DNA from: Paenibacillus_E sp052115445
GTDB taxonomy: Bacteria; Bacillota; Bacilli; Paenibacillales; NBRC-103111
Assembly (NCBI RefSeq): GCF_052115445.1
Contig: NZ_JBFRGR010000001.1
Coordinates: 62,001-126,000 of the forward strand
DNA length: 64,000 nucleotides
Direction of reading: 5' to 3'
The translations under genes and the position numbers were made by a program. Positions 16,731 to 25,260 of this stretch are shown one piece after another; position 1 is the stretch's first letter, and every line of letters starts with the position of its first letter. The notes below the pieces were generated by a model. It made no database searches. It was not told the DNA's origin and saw only the letters and a program-made list of their open reading frames with translations.

Positions 16731-19700
16731 TTATCCTACGTTAAAATAACGTGCTTCTTTATGGGCAAATACAATCGCAGATACGGAAGCTTCCGGCTCC
16801 ATCATAAATGACTCCGTAAGCTCAACGCCGATATCCTCAGGTTTCAGCAAATTAAACAGCTTCGCTTGATCTTCGAGATTAGGGCAGGCTGGATAACCGA
16901 ACGAGAACCGTTGTCCGATATATTTGGCTCCAAATCTTTCTTGCATCGTCATATCAACACGATCTGCAATACCAACAACATCGCGCATAATGTGATGAAC
17001 GCGTTCTGCAAAACCTTCGGCTACTTCAAGCGCTGTCGCTTGCAACGCATGGGATTTCAAATAATCCCCTTTGTCACGCCATTCTTTTGCCAATTCATTA
17101 ATATCATGTCCAGCTGTCACGAGTAGGAAACCAACATAGTCCATTACGCCGCTTTCTACGGATTTCAAATAGTCGGCCAAGCAGAGGTACGGCTCTTTAT
17201 CTTGACGAGGGAATGTAAATGTCTCAAGCACCTTGCTCGTATCCGCTGGATCATACACGATGATATCATTCCCGTTCGATTGTGCAGGGAAGAACCGATA
17301 CATACCGTGAGCCTTAATGATACCGTTATGCTGCGCAGCATATAGGATTGAATCTACTGTGTCTTTCAGCTGAAGTGCTTTGGAATCCTTATCACTCAAT
17401 AACTGCTCTACTTTACCCTTTAAACCAAGGTGATGACCTAGCAACATCTGCATGTTTACATAAGGCATCAGATGACTAATCGGGTAATCGCGTAAAATAT
17501 GACGATCGGTGTCTTGTGGTACCTGAACAGGCAAATCTTTAGAAACTGCAGAAGAACTCACACGCGTAAGCTGTGGCATCTTCTCTTCTTTTTTTCCTGT
17601 GTCCATGACATCGGATTCCAGGCTATCACGTAGCTCTTGAATCAACCGTTTACGCTGCTCAGGGTCACTCAACTTGTTCGCGATATCCAGACCATCCATC
17701 GCATCCTTTGCATAAAGAACAACACCTTCATATTCTGGTTGAATACGTGTCTTGGTGAATTTCCGTGTAAGTGCAGCTCCACCGACGAGAATCGGTACAT
17801 CCACGCCTGCAGTCCGTAAATCCTGCGCTGTGATAACCATTTGTTGCGCGGATTTAACTAACAATCCAGACAGCCCGATCGCATCTGCTTGCTCTTTGCG
17901 ATAAGCTTCAATGATTTGCTCCGGCGGTACTTTAATCCCTAAGTTGATAATCTTGTATCCGTTATTGGATAGGATGATTTCAACGAGGTTTTTCCCAATA
18001 TCGTGAACGTCCCCTTTAACGGTTGCCAAAATAATTTTACCTTTCACCGCAGTCTCGGATTTCTCCATGAACGGCTCTAGGAAATTAACGGATGCTTTCA
18101 TGACCTCCGCGCTTTGAAGCACCTCAGCCACGATTAGTTCGTTGCCATTGAACAGACGCCCAACTTCCTCCATTCCCTTCATAAGTGGCCCATTGATGAC
18201 CTCTAGCGGTGAATAAGTTTGAAGTGCAATCTCCAAATCCGGTATTAAGCCTTCCTTCGTACCTTCAACAACATAAGAGCCCAGTCTTTCTTCCAGAGAT
18301 AAGTTCGAAATCTTCTCCTTCTTCTCAACCTTCTTCTCACGGAAATGGGCAACGAACTTCGCCAAGGTATCATCGTTCGTATTATAAATGAGTTCCTCTG
18401 CCAGTTGACGCTCTGTATCAGGAATCGACGCATACCGTTCTAGTTTCTCCGTATTTACGATGGCATAATCAAGTCCCGCCTTCGTACAATGGTACAAATA
18501 AACAGAGTTCAGAACCTCACGACCCGCATCCGGTAAACCGAATGAGATGTTACTTAGTCCTAGAATCGTTTTGGCGAGAGGATACTTTTCCTTGATCAGC
18601 TTAATCCCCTCAATTGTTTCTACGGCAGAGCCAATGTACTGCGGATCTCCTGACCCAACGGGGAACATATTCGGATCAAAAATGATATCCTCTGGATTCA
18701 TGCCATATTTGCCAGTAAGAAGTTCATACGAACGTGTTGCTACTTCGATTTTGGCTTGACGGGAAACCGCCTGCCCACGCTCATCAATGAGAATACAAAC
18801 AACCGAAGCCCCGTAGCGATGAATCAGAGGTAAAATCCCTTCGAATTTGCTCTCTCCATCTTCCAAGTTAATCGAGTTAATAATCGCTTTACCTTGCGAA
18901 TATTTGAGTCCAAGCTCGATAATGTGATCATAAGTCGAGTCAATCATTAACGGAACTTTGACCTTTTTTACAACTTCTTGCATGAATTCTTCTACCGCGT
19001 ATGCTTCATCAATGTCTGTATCCTGTAGATTAATGTCGATAACATGAGCGCCATTTTTCACCTGGTTACGCGCAATTTCAGAGCCCTCTTCAAATTTTCC
19101 TTCTTTAATTAGGCGCTTAAACTTCCTAGATCCGGAGATATTCGTCCGTTCTCCAACCATGATTGGTCGATTTTCCGGCTCGATATAGACAGTCTCAATA
19201 CCTGAAATTGCAGGTGGATGAGAACCGTATTCCCCTCTTGGTTTATAATTCGCTAGTGTTTCAGCCATTGCCCGAATGTGTTCAGGCGTCGTTCCGCAGC
19301 AACCACCAGCAATATTGAGCCAACCTTGCTCAGCAAAACCTGCCATCTTTTTGGCCAAAGACTCCGGAGATTCATGATAATGCCCGTTCTCATCCGGCAA
19401 CCCTGCATTCGGATAACAACTGATGGCTGTATCTGCGATGCCAGAGAGTGTACGAATATGATCCCGCATAAATTCAGGGCCAGTCGCACAGTTCAAGCCC
19501 ATCGAAATTGGCTTCAAATGCTCCAGGGAAATATAAAAGGATTCAATATTTTGACCAGCTAGCGTTGTCCCCATCGGTTCAATTGTACCCGAGATCATAA
19601 TCGGAAGCTCTACACCTAATGTTTCAAAAGCTCTGCGAATCCCGATACTGCCCGCTTTTACGTTCAGCGTATCCTGAGATGTTTCGAGAAGCATCGCATC

Positions 19701-20168
19701 AACGCCTGTTTCGACAAGCGCAAGTGCTTGCTGATAGTAGCTTTCTTCTAGTTGTTCAAAAGTCACGCCACCTGTGACAGATAAGGTTTTGGTCGTCGGT
19801 CCCATAGCACCTACAACGTAACGTGGCCACTCCGGTGTCGAATATTTCTCAGCGGCTGCAATCGCCAATTTCGCAGCGGCGATGTTCAACTCCCGGTGAC
19901 GGTCTTGTAAATCGTATTCCGCCAGTACGACACTCGTCGTCCCGAACGTATTCGTTTCTATCATATCAGCGCCAGCGGCGAAATAAGCTTCATGAATTTT
20001 TTGAATAACATCTGGGCGTGTTACACATAGAATTTCATTACACCCATCGAGGTCGTCACTTCCGAAATCATCAGCAGTCAAGTCCTCTTGCTGAATCATC
20101 GTACCCATGGCACCATCTAGGATCATAATCTTCTTCTTAAGCTGTTCTTGAATCGGTGGTTTCTTCAT
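16731..20168 (-). CDS. metH: Cobalamin-dependent methionine synthase
   Basis: 1145 aa, cytoplasmic. It moves a methyl group from 5-methyltetrahydrofolate to homocysteine through methylcobalamin. Modules in order: homocysteine/zinc domain (about 1-320, with GLNCATGPE and GGCCGTTPEH giving the three zinc cysteines), pterin-binding domain (about 335-610), cobalamin cap (about 640-735), cobalamin domain with DVHDIGKN (about 740-870), and C-terminal AdoMet activation domain (about 890-1145). All modules are complete. The ATG at 20168 follows AAAGGGAG by 8 bases and is preferred to an in-frame TTG at 20186. I see no S-box or B12 riboswitch in the leader. Confidence 0.96.
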   Translation of the reverse strand: MKKPPIQEQLKKKIMILDGAMGTMIQQEDLTADDFGSDDLDGCNEILCVTRPDVIQKIHEAYFAAGADMIETNTFGTTSVVLAEYDLQDRHRELNIAAAKLAIAAAEKYSTPEWPRYVVGAMGPTTKTLSVTGGVTFEQLEESYYQQALALVETGVDAMLLETSQDTLNVKAGSIGIRRAFETLGVELPIMISGTIEPMGTTLAGQNIESFYISLEHLKPISMGLNCATGPEFMRDHIRTLSGIADTAISCYPNAGLPDENGHYHESPESLAKKMAGFAEQGWLNIAGGCCGTTPEHIRAMAETLANYKPRGEYGSHPPAISGIETVYIEPENRPIMVGERTNISGSRKFKRLIKEGKFEEGSEIARNQVKNGAHVIDINLQDTDIDEAYAVEEFMQEVVKKVKVPLMIDSTYDHIIELGLKYSQGKAIINSINLEDGESKFEGILPLIHRYGASVVCILIDERGQAVSRQAKIEVATRSYELLTGKYGMNPEDIIFDPNMFPVGSGDPQYIGSAVETIEGIKLIKEKYPLAKTILGLSNISFGLPDAGREVLNSVYLYHCTKAGLDYAIVNTEKLERYASIPDTERQLAEELIYNTNDDTLAKFVAHFREKKVEKKEKISNLSLEERLGSYVVEGTKEGLIPDLEIALQTYSPLEVINGPLMKGMEEVGRLFNGNELIVAEVLQSAEVMKASVNFLEPFMEKSETAVKGKIILATVKGDVHDIGKNLVEIILSNNGYKIINLGIKVPPEQIIEAYRKEQADAIGLSGLLVKSAQQMVITAQDLRTAGVDVPILVGGAALTRKFTKTRIQPEYEGVVLYAKDAMDGLDIANKLSDPEQRKRLIQELRDSLESDVMDTGKKEEKMPQLTRVSSSAVSKDLPVQVPQDTDRHILRDYPISHLMPYVNMQMLLGHHLGLKGKVEQLLSDKDSKALQLKDTVDSILYAAQHNGIIKAHGMYRFFPAQSNGNDIIVYDPADTSKVLETFTFPRQDKEPYLCLADYLKSVESGVMDYVGFLLVTAGHDINELAKEWRDKGDYLKSHALQATALEVAEGFAERVHHIMRDVVGIADRVDMTMQERFGAKYIGQRFSFGYPACPNLEDQAKLFNLLKPEDIGVELTESFMMEPEASVSAIVFAHKEARYFNVG

Positions 20169-20320
20169 GGCAAGGCTCCCTTTCAACTTTTCCTAAATCA
20201 GGATTAAAAAAAACGACAAATTATGTTAAGATTTAGTGTAACAGAATACGGCTTCTATGAAAAGATTTTGAATTATGATTAATCCCTATAGGTTTTATCG
20301 GAAAAACTTATATCCTTCCA

Positions 20321-20349
20321 TCGACAGTAAGCTTGATATCCTCTATAAT
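20321..20349 (+). promoter_or_regulatory. SigA-type promoter of mtnD
   Basis: TCGACA (20321-20326), a 17-base spacer and TATAAT (20344-20349). Transcription would start near 20356, which supports the GTG start at 20384 and rules out starts further upstream. Confidence 0.8.
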
Positions 20350-20383
20350 ATGGTTATATTTATTAATGAAAGAGGGATGTAAC

Positions 20384-20923
20384 GTGGCACAAATTAGAAT
20401 TCGAAATACCAATGAACGTATCGAGGGCGAAGCAGAAGTTAAAGCCTTCTTAGATAGTCAAGAAGTCGTATACGAGCATTGGGATGCGAACAAGCTTCCT
20501 GTAGCACTTCGCGAGAAATTCATTCTTAGCGATGATGAAAAAGCAGAGATCATTTCCACTTATGAAGCTGAGATTAAAGATCTAGCTGCTAGACGCGGCT
20601 ATGAAATTTGGGATGTCATCTCCTTATCTGATGTTACCCCGAATATTGAAGAGCTTCTGAAAAAATTCGAACAAGTGCACACGCACACCGAAGATGAAAT
20701 CCGAGCTATCGTTTCTGGAAAAGGAATTTTCATCATCAAATCCGAAGAACTTGGCTATTTCGATGTTGAACTTGAGCCAGGTGATGTGATCTCTGTTCCT
20801 GAGAACACGAATCATTTCTTCACCTTGATGGATAATCGTGAAATCGTTGCTGTTCGCCTTTTCATCGAAAAAGATGGCTGGGTAGCTTACAACATTGATG
20901 ATCCTGACTTTATTAAAGCTTAA
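20384..20923 (+). CDS. mtnD: Acireductone dioxygenase (methionine salvage)
   Basis: 179 aa cupin enzyme that oxidises 1,2-dihydroxy-3-keto-5-methylthiopentene; with Fe(II) it gives 2-keto-4-methylthiobutyrate and formate. Metal ligands are visible as His-99, His-101 and Glu-105 (HTHTEDE) and His-144 (NTNHFF). The GTG start is preceded by AGAGGGATG and lies downstream of a good promoter; a longer frame would begin upstream of the transcription start. It is a lone salvage gene, divergent from metH; no other mtn gene is in the window. Confidence 0.93.
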   Translation: MAQIRIRNTNERIEGEAEVKAFLDSQEVVYEHWDANKLPVALREKFILSDDEKAEIISTYEAEIKDLAARRGYEIWDVISLSDVTPNIEELLKKFEQVHTHTEDEIRAIVSGKGIFIIKSEELGYFDVELEPGDVISVPENTNHFFTLMDNREIVAVRLFIEKDGWVAYNIDDPDFIKA

Positions 20924-20938
20924 TTGTTAAGTTAACAC

Positions 20939-20997
20939 AATAAGCCCAATAGCACTTCAGACCATTGTGTCCAAAGTAGCTGTTGGGCTTTATTTTT
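20939..20997 (+). terminator. Terminator of mtnD (possibly bidirectional)
   Basis: AAGCCCAA pairs with TTGGGCTT, extended by flanking AT pairs, and is followed by TATTTTTT. It also lies directly downstream of the HAD gene on the opposite strand. Confidence 0.8.
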
Positions 20998-21007
20998 TAT
21001 TCAAAAA

Positions 21008-21805
21008 TTAACCGTTATTGATGATGGGTAAAATTTCTTGAAGACGCGTCACTTCATAAGCAGGTACGATCTCATCGCCACTTTGAAGCCNATGATGATT
21101 AATCCAAATGTTACGCATACCAATGCTTCCTGACCCCAAAATATCTGTCGTCAGTTTGTCCCCGATCATAATACCTTCATCCACACTAATCTCAAGCAGA
21201 CCCAATGCATAATTGAAGATAGCCGCTGCTGGCTTCCCTTGTCCAAATTCTCCAGAAATCACGATGTGATCAAAGTAAGAAGCAATCTCAGGAACCCCTG
21301 CTAATTTCTCTTTCTGCAAATCCGGCGAGCCATTCGTTAAAAGAAGAAGCTTGTATTTGCCTTTCAACTCGTCTAGTACGCGGAATGTTTCTTCATATAC
21401 ATAGGGACGACTGCGGCGTTCGGCTGCAAACAATTCACCTAGCTTGAACCCTAACTCACGATCTTCGATCCCTAGTCCTGCAAGTCCTCTAGTCCATGAT
21501 TCTGTGCGATAGCCAGGTGCTAGCTTCTCTAATTTACGGAAGTTTTCGTCCTCACCTTGCGTGAAATTGGCCCACAGTCCTTCAAACGGGTTAATCCCAA
21601 TCATTTTGGTAAATGGGAACGTCTCGAATGATTCATATAAACTCCTTGCTTCCTTTCGAACAGATGCTTCTAATTCCTCTGGGTTCAACCCATTGACTTG
21701 CTTCGCTGCTTCTGCGCATGTTGCAGCAAAAGCTTCCTCCACACTACGATCGTCCCATAACAGCGTATCATCCAAATCAAATAGCACAGCTTTCAACGTC
21801 ATCAT
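21008..21805 (-). CDS. HAD-family hydrolase (YjjG/YsaA-like phosphatase)
   Basis: 265 aa. Motif I is FDLDDTLLW (about residues 9-17) with the nucleophile and acid/base Asp pair; motif II is LLLLTNGS (about 150); a Lys follows in GQGKP (about 190); motif IV is GDKLTTDI (about 213). A helical cap lies between motifs I and II, typical of subfamily I. The substrate is probably a small phosphorylated metabolite such as a nucleotide or sugar phosphate. AAAGGGG precedes two adjacent ATG codons; the first is used here. N at 21091 makes one codon ambiguous. Confidence 0.88.
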   Translation of the reverse strand: MMTLKAVLFDLDDTLLWDDRSVEEAFAATCAEAAKQVNGLNPEELEASVRKEARSLYESFETFPFTKMIGINPFEGLWANFTQGEDENFRKLEKLAPGYRTESWTRGLAGLGIEDRELGFKLGELFAAERRSRPYVYEETFRVLDELKGKYKLLLLTNGSPDLQKEKLAGVPEIASYFDHIVISGEFGQGKPAAAIFNYALGLLEISVDEGIMIGDKLTTDILGSGSIGMRNIWINHHXLQSGDEIVPAYEVTRLQEILPIINNG

Positions 21806-21843
21806 TCATTTCCCCTTTGAATGTAGTATCTATGTGTGTAGGC

Positions 21844-22029
21844 TTATTTCTCTTCGTCAGTAAACTTAATGGAATCTAGTTGAACCTTTAGGTTCCCCCT
21901 GAAGGCATTAATATAGATTTTCCTTAGCTCATTTCGCTCATCAATCTCTGCATCCGTTAGGCCAACTGTCTTCGCCTTTCGAGCTAGTTCATTGATTCGC
22001 TCAATCGTCTTATCCATGCTGTCACTCAT
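21844..22029 (-). CDS. ynzC: DUF896 family protein YnzC
   Basis: 61 aa, cytoplasmic, helical and highly charged; it contains the DUF896 blocks INELARKAK, LTDAEIDERNELRKIYI and FRGNLKVQLDSI. In B. subtilis ynzC follows yneA-yneB in the SOS operon beside lexA; its function is unknown. The start at MSDSMDK is chosen because GGGAGG lies 6 bases upstream. Here it follows yneA directly after a likely terminator, and yneB is missing. Confidence 0.9.
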   Translation of the reverse strand: MSDSMDKTIERINELARKAKTVGLTDAEIDERNELRKIYINAFRGNLKVQLDSIKFTDEEK

Positions 22030-22097
22030 TGTAATCCTCCCAGTCAAAATTTCAATATGAGTATTACTTTGCCATCACCGAATAGGATTGTCAAGGA

Positions 22098-22136
22098 TAC
22101 AAAGCAAAGAGACATAGCAACAGACGGCTATGTCTT
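22098..22136 (-). terminator. Hairpin terminator between yneA and ynzC
   Basis: GACATAGC pairs exactly with GCTATGTC around an 8-base loop (22111-22134) and is extended by AT/GU pairs. On the minus strand it is followed by a U-rich stretch (TCTTTGCTTTG). A TTGACA lies downstream for ynzC but without a well-spaced -10. Confidence 0.6.
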
Positions 22137-22173
22137 AAACAAACATCTATATAGTGAACTAAGAATTATTTCA

Positions 22174-22575
22174 TTAAGGTAGTAATAGAACTTGCCCCTC
22201 TTGCAGTGAACTGTTCGTTAAGTGATTAAATGCTTTCAATTTTTCGACGTAGGAACGCGTGTTCTCACCCTTCTTTTTGTGAGTTTCTGCAATTCCCCAT
22301 AGCGTATCACCACTTTGAATAACAACTTTCTCGTTTTGAGTATCTTTCGCTAATGGTTGCGCGGAAGTGATTGGTGTAGACACGGTAACAGTACCATCAC
22401 CTGCATAGGCTTGTACGATCGCACCGAACGACAACACTGTTCCAAGAATTACTGCTATCAGTATGAAACGAAGAAGTAGCTTCGCATAACCGCGTTTAAT
22501 CGTCATCCCTTTGGATGCATGAGCAGTACCCCGAAGTGTTGTTGTTCCGTTAGATTGTGAATAAGCCATATACAT
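22174..22575 (-). CDS. yneA: SOS-induced cell-division inhibitor YneA (LysM)
   Basis: 133 aa. A basic N-terminus is followed by a membrane helix at about residues 35-55, a T/S-rich linker and one C-terminal LysM domain (VIQSGDTLWGIAE to EGQVLLLP). YneA blocks septum formation during DNA damage in B. subtilis. The ATG at 22575 (MYMAYSQ) follows GGGGG by 9 bases; starts further upstream lie in the operator. It is divergent from lexA across a shared LexA-box region. The N-terminal cytoplasmic stretch is longer than in B. subtilis YneA, which is otherwise about 105 residues. Confidence 0.9.
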   Translation of the reverse strand: MYMAYSQSNGTTTLRGTAHASKGMTIKRGYAKLLLRFILIAVILGTVLSFGAIVQAYAGDGTVTVSTPITSAQPLAKDTQNEKVVIQSGDTLWGIAETHKKKGENTRSYVEKLKAFNHLTNSSLQEGQVLLLP

Positions 22576-22588
22576 AAAATTCATCCCC

Positions 22589-22675
22589 CAAACATTTGTT
22601 CTGATATTAGAATAACACGAACACATGTTTGAGTCAACCGTTTTTCGAACTTATGTTTGTACGAACTCGGGTTCT
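22589..22675. promoter_or_regulatory. LexA (DinR) operator array between yneA and lexA
   Basis: Four sites of the form CGAAC-N4-GTTYG: 22589-22602 (one mismatch when read on the minus strand), 22618-22631 (CGAACACATGTTTG, exact to the Bacillus consensus), 22646-22659 (CGAACTTATGTTTG, one mismatch) and a weaker one at 22662-22675. Start-to-start spacings are 29, 28 and 16 bases. Confidence 0.88.
22609..22637 (-). promoter_or_regulatory. SigA promoter of yneA
   Basis: On the minus strand: TTGACT (22637-22632), a 17-base spacer and TATTCT (22614-22609). The consensus LexA box at 22618-22631 fills the spacer, so repressor binding would block polymerase. Confidence 0.82.
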
Positions 22676-22685
22676 ATGTTATACT
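22657..22685 (+). promoter_or_regulatory. SigA promoter of lexA
   Basis: TTGTAC (22657-22662), a 17-base spacer and TATACT (22680-22685). One LexA box overlaps the -35 and a weaker one lies in the spacer, which gives autorepression. Confidence 0.8.
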
Positions 22686-22720
22686 TTGGGTAATGATTCC
22701 CAGTATTGGAGTGATATCTT

Positions 22721-23338
22721 ATGAGTAAAATTTCGCAGCGTCAACAAGCAATAATGGAATTCATTAAGAACGAAGTGAAAGATAAAGGTTACCCGCCTTC
22801 CGTTCGAGAAATCGGCGAAGCAGTTGGACTAGCCTCTAGTTCTACTGTGCATGGCCATTTGGAACGTCTTGAGAAAAAAGGCATGATTCGTCGAGATCCA
22901 ACCAAACCGCGTGCAATTGAAATTCTAGGGCTTGATGGTGCTGAATCCCAATTCGCCGTCTCCGTCGCTCGTGTTCCCCTTGTTGGTAAAGTAACGGCTG
23001 GTGTTCCTATTACTGCCACTGAGAATATCGAAGATTATTTCCCTCTTCCTTCAAGCATGGTTGGTGATAACAACGTGTTCATGCTTAGCATTATGGGTGA
23101 CAGTATGATTGAAGCTGGTATTCATAATGGCGACTATGTCATCGTTAAACAGCAACAAACAGCGAATAACGGTGATATCGTTGTCGCAATGACAGAAGAT
23201 GATGAAGCTACAGTTAAGCGTTTCTACAAGGAGAAGGATCATATTCGCCTACAACCGGAGAACTCCGCTTTACAACCAATTTTATTGAAAAATGTAACGA
23301 TCCTTGGTCGTGTCATTGGTTTATTCCGAGATATGTAA
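22721..23338 (+). CDS. lexA: LexA/DinR SOS repressor and autoprotease
   Basis: 205 aa. The N-terminal winged helix-turn-helix (about 1-70, with YPPSVREIGEAVGLASSSTVHGHL) binds the SOS box. The self-cleavage site Ala-93/Gly-94 and the catalytic Ser-128 (GDSM) and Lys-166 (TVKRF) of the S24 protease domain are all present. RecA filaments stimulate cleavage after DNA damage. It is divergent from yneA and controlled by the operator array between them. Confidence 0.97.
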   Translation: MSKISQRQQAIMEFIKNEVKDKGYPPSVREIGEAVGLASSSTVHGHLERLEKKGMIRRDPTKPRAIEILGLDGAESQFAVSVARVPLVGKVTAGVPITATENIEDYFPLPSSMVGDNNVFMLSIMGDSMIEAGIHNGDYVIVKQQQTANNGDIVVAMTEDDEATVKRFYKEKDHIRLQPENSALQPILLKNVTILGRVIGLFRDM

Positions 23339-23354
23339 GAACGGCAGACACCAC

Positions 23355-23404
23355 AAAAAAGCAAGGCTCCCAAAGTGGATTTACACTTGAGAGCCTTGCT
23401 TTTT
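23355..23404. terminator. Bidirectional terminator between lexA and ampS
   Basis: AAAAAGCAAGGCTC pairs with GAGCCTTGCTTTTT, with an inner CAAAGTG/CACTTG stem. A run of A on one side and T on the other serves both converging genes. Confidence 0.88.
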
Positions 23405-23408
23405 GCAT

Positions 23409-24647
23409 TTAAAACGTCAATACCCAGTTCCCCGCACGGAAGATCGGTTCGATCGTCCCATCTGCAAGTTCACCATCGATTTCAAGCTCAGCAGAACCAA
23501 TCATGAAATCCACATGAATCAAGGAGCTATTCCCTCCGCGAGCCTTCAACTCTTCATTCGATAACTTGGTGCCATCCTTCAAATTAATCGGATAGCAGCT
23601 ACCCAGCGCTAAGTGACAGGAAGCATTCTCGTCGATGCCTGTGTTGTAGAAAATACGATTTAAATTGGAAATCGGGGAATCAAACGGCACGAGTGCAACC
23701 TCACCTAAATACCTCGCGCCTTCATCCATATCAAGTAATCGTGCCAAATGGTCATAACCAACTTCCGCTTGGAAGTCCACAACCTTGCCCGCTTCGAATG
23801 TAAAGGTAAACCGGTCCACTAAGGCACCATTAATATTCAAAGGCATTGTACTCGCTACCGTACCACTAACACCTGTTCGGTTTGGGATGGTGAACACTTC
23901 CTCCGTTGGCATATTCGCTACATAACGGATACCGCGAGCGTTCACATTATCCCCACCTAGCCAAATGTGTCCTTCTGGCAGTTCAACACGCAAATCCGTA
24001 CCCGTTGCTCGATAACGTAGAGCTTTATAGCTTCTTTCATTCAATAAGCTATGTGTGGCCTTCAGCGTATCCAAATGGGACTGCCAAGCTGCTACGGGGT
24101 TCTCTTCATATACACGGTTAATTTGGAAAATAGCATCCCACATCGCAGGAATACGCTGCTCCTCTGGCAAATCCGCATACACAATCGAAGCCCAAGCTTC
24201 AGTTGGTGCTTTAATTAAACACCAGCTAAATTCACCCGTACGCACATAGTGCTGATACTTGGCTCTTGCCGTTGATGCGGCTTTGGAAGCTCTTGAAATC
24301 AGACTGGCATCAATGCCATCGTACAGATTCGGATTCGGTACCTTAATGTTCAATAAGGCCCCTCCGTTTTCAACAAAACGTTCAAGCATCGTCGTATACC
24401 ACTCCGGGTAGTAGTCCATTGAATCTTCTGATGCATAATCAAATTTATTTCGCGTAACGACATCATCCTGCCAATGCACATGGACAAAGTTTGCGCCAGC
24501 CTCATACGCCTTCTGAACGATTAATCTTGTTAAATCCAATGTTTCTATGGGAGCTTCAACCAACAAATCTTGGCCTTTATTCAAGTTAACCCCGATTCGA
24601 ATCACTAACTCTGCATACTTTTCTAAATTTCGATTGAAATTGTCCAT
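23409..24647 (-). CDS. ampS: M29-family metallo-aminopeptidase
   Basis: 412 aa cytosolic enzyme of the thermophilic aminopeptidase family (AmpS of B. subtilis, aminopeptidase T). The C-terminal catalytic half shows the family metal-ligand blocks: NMPTEEVFT, an Asp in GGDNVNARG, Glu/His in VGYDHLARL and YLGEVALVP, and the FYNTGIDENASCHLALG stretch. It opens MDNFNRNLEKYAEL, as family members do. The length is normal (about 410). Its leader contains a terminator-like hairpin ending about 30 bases before the start codon. Confidence 0.93.
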   Translation of the reverse strand: MDNFNRNLEKYAELVIRIGVNLNKGQDLLVEAPIETLDLTRLIVQKAYEAGANFVHVHWQDDVVTRNKFDYASEDSMDYYPEWYTTMLERFVENGGALLNIKVPNPNLYDGIDASLISRASKAASTARAKYQHYVRTGEFSWCLIKAPTEAWASIVYADLPEEQRIPAMWDAIFQINRVYEENPVAAWQSHLDTLKATHSLLNERSYKALRYRATGTDLRVELPEGHIWLGGDNVNARGIRYVANMPTEEVFTIPNRTGVSGTVASTMPLNINGALVDRFTFTFEAGKVVDFQAEVGYDHLARLLDMDEGARYLGEVALVPFDSPISNLNRIFYNTGIDENASCHLALGSCYPINLKDGTKLSNEELKARGGNSSLIHVDFMIGSAELEIDGELADGTIEPIFRAGNWVLTF

Positions 24648-24670
24648 AGTTCAATTAGTCTCCTTCGCGT

Positions 24671-24712
24671 TAAAAAGCCCATCAGTTCATTCTATGCGTG
24701 ACCGACGGGCGT
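24671..24712 (-). terminator. Terminator-like hairpin in the ampS leader
   Basis: On the minus strand GCCCGUC pairs with GAUGGGC (one G-U) around a 20-base loop and is followed by TTTTT, about 30 bases upstream of the ampS ATG. It may be an attenuator, or the end of a transcript from the repeat region upstream. Confidence 0.55.
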
Positions 24713-25017
24713 TAAGTATCTAGTTGTCCTTCTTATCATACAATACCCCCTTAGAGGTTGGCAATGTAGCATGAACAGCATTCGATAAGGAGATTTAAGG
24801 AGATTTCTGTCAAAGCCGCTCGTGGATACGTGTTATGAACTTCGGGAATGTCAACATTCTTTGTGGAAGAGAGTGGTACGAACGCGTATTCTCGTCACAC
24901 AGTCGTTTTTAGCAGAGGTGTAGCTTAGATTGGCTAGTGTAATGCTGCACAAACTTGAATTAACTGGAAAATATACAGTTATTATCGATGAATTTCCTCG
25001 AAAACTCGTTTTAGATG
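24713..25017. other. Intergenic stretch without recognisable gene
   Basis: Between the ampS leader and the repeat array no supported gene, RNA or promoter was seen. AAGGAGATTT occurs twice in tandem near 24787-24806. A 39-codon frame at 24942-25061 has no ribosome binding site and runs into the repeats. Confidence 0.5.
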
Positions 25018-25160
25018 GAAAACATGTAGGTAATTCTGCCACTTTTGTTCAAATCGAGTAATATGGTTAAAATAAACTGTAGGTAATCCATCTATTCTGG
25101 ATTTGATCGTAAAATCCAGAATTTTAACTGTAGAAAATCCATTTATTTGCCGGAACACGA
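25018..25160. repeat. Array of diverged ~51-base intergenic repeat units
   Basis: The core TGTAG(G/A)(T/A)AAT(C/T) recurs at 25025, 25078 and 25129, at intervals of 53 and 51 bases. The last two share ACTGTAG..AATCCAT.TATT. A 10-bp inverted repeat (TTCTGGATTT/AAATCCAGAA) lies between them at about 25095-25121. It looks like a dispersed noncoding repeat family rather than a gene. Confidence 0.6.
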
Positions 25161-25260
25161 GATAATTACGAAACTCGCTCCCCCGCAACTCTACTCGCAA
25201 CCAACCTACCACACAGCACCACGCCCAATGGGGAAGCATCGCTCACCTCAAGCAGTGTCA

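Noticed and set aside
20187..20320. Possible S-box or B12 riboswitch in front of metH
   Set aside because: No GA-rich kink-turn or B12-box consensus could be found in the short leader.
24942..25061. A 39-codon plus-strand frame between glnA and ampS
   Set aside because: No ribosome binding site, no recognisable family, and it runs through the intergenic repeat units.
25018..25160. CRISPR array
   Set aside because: The units are diverged, only three in number, and the intervals between cores are themselves partly repeated; no cas genes are near.
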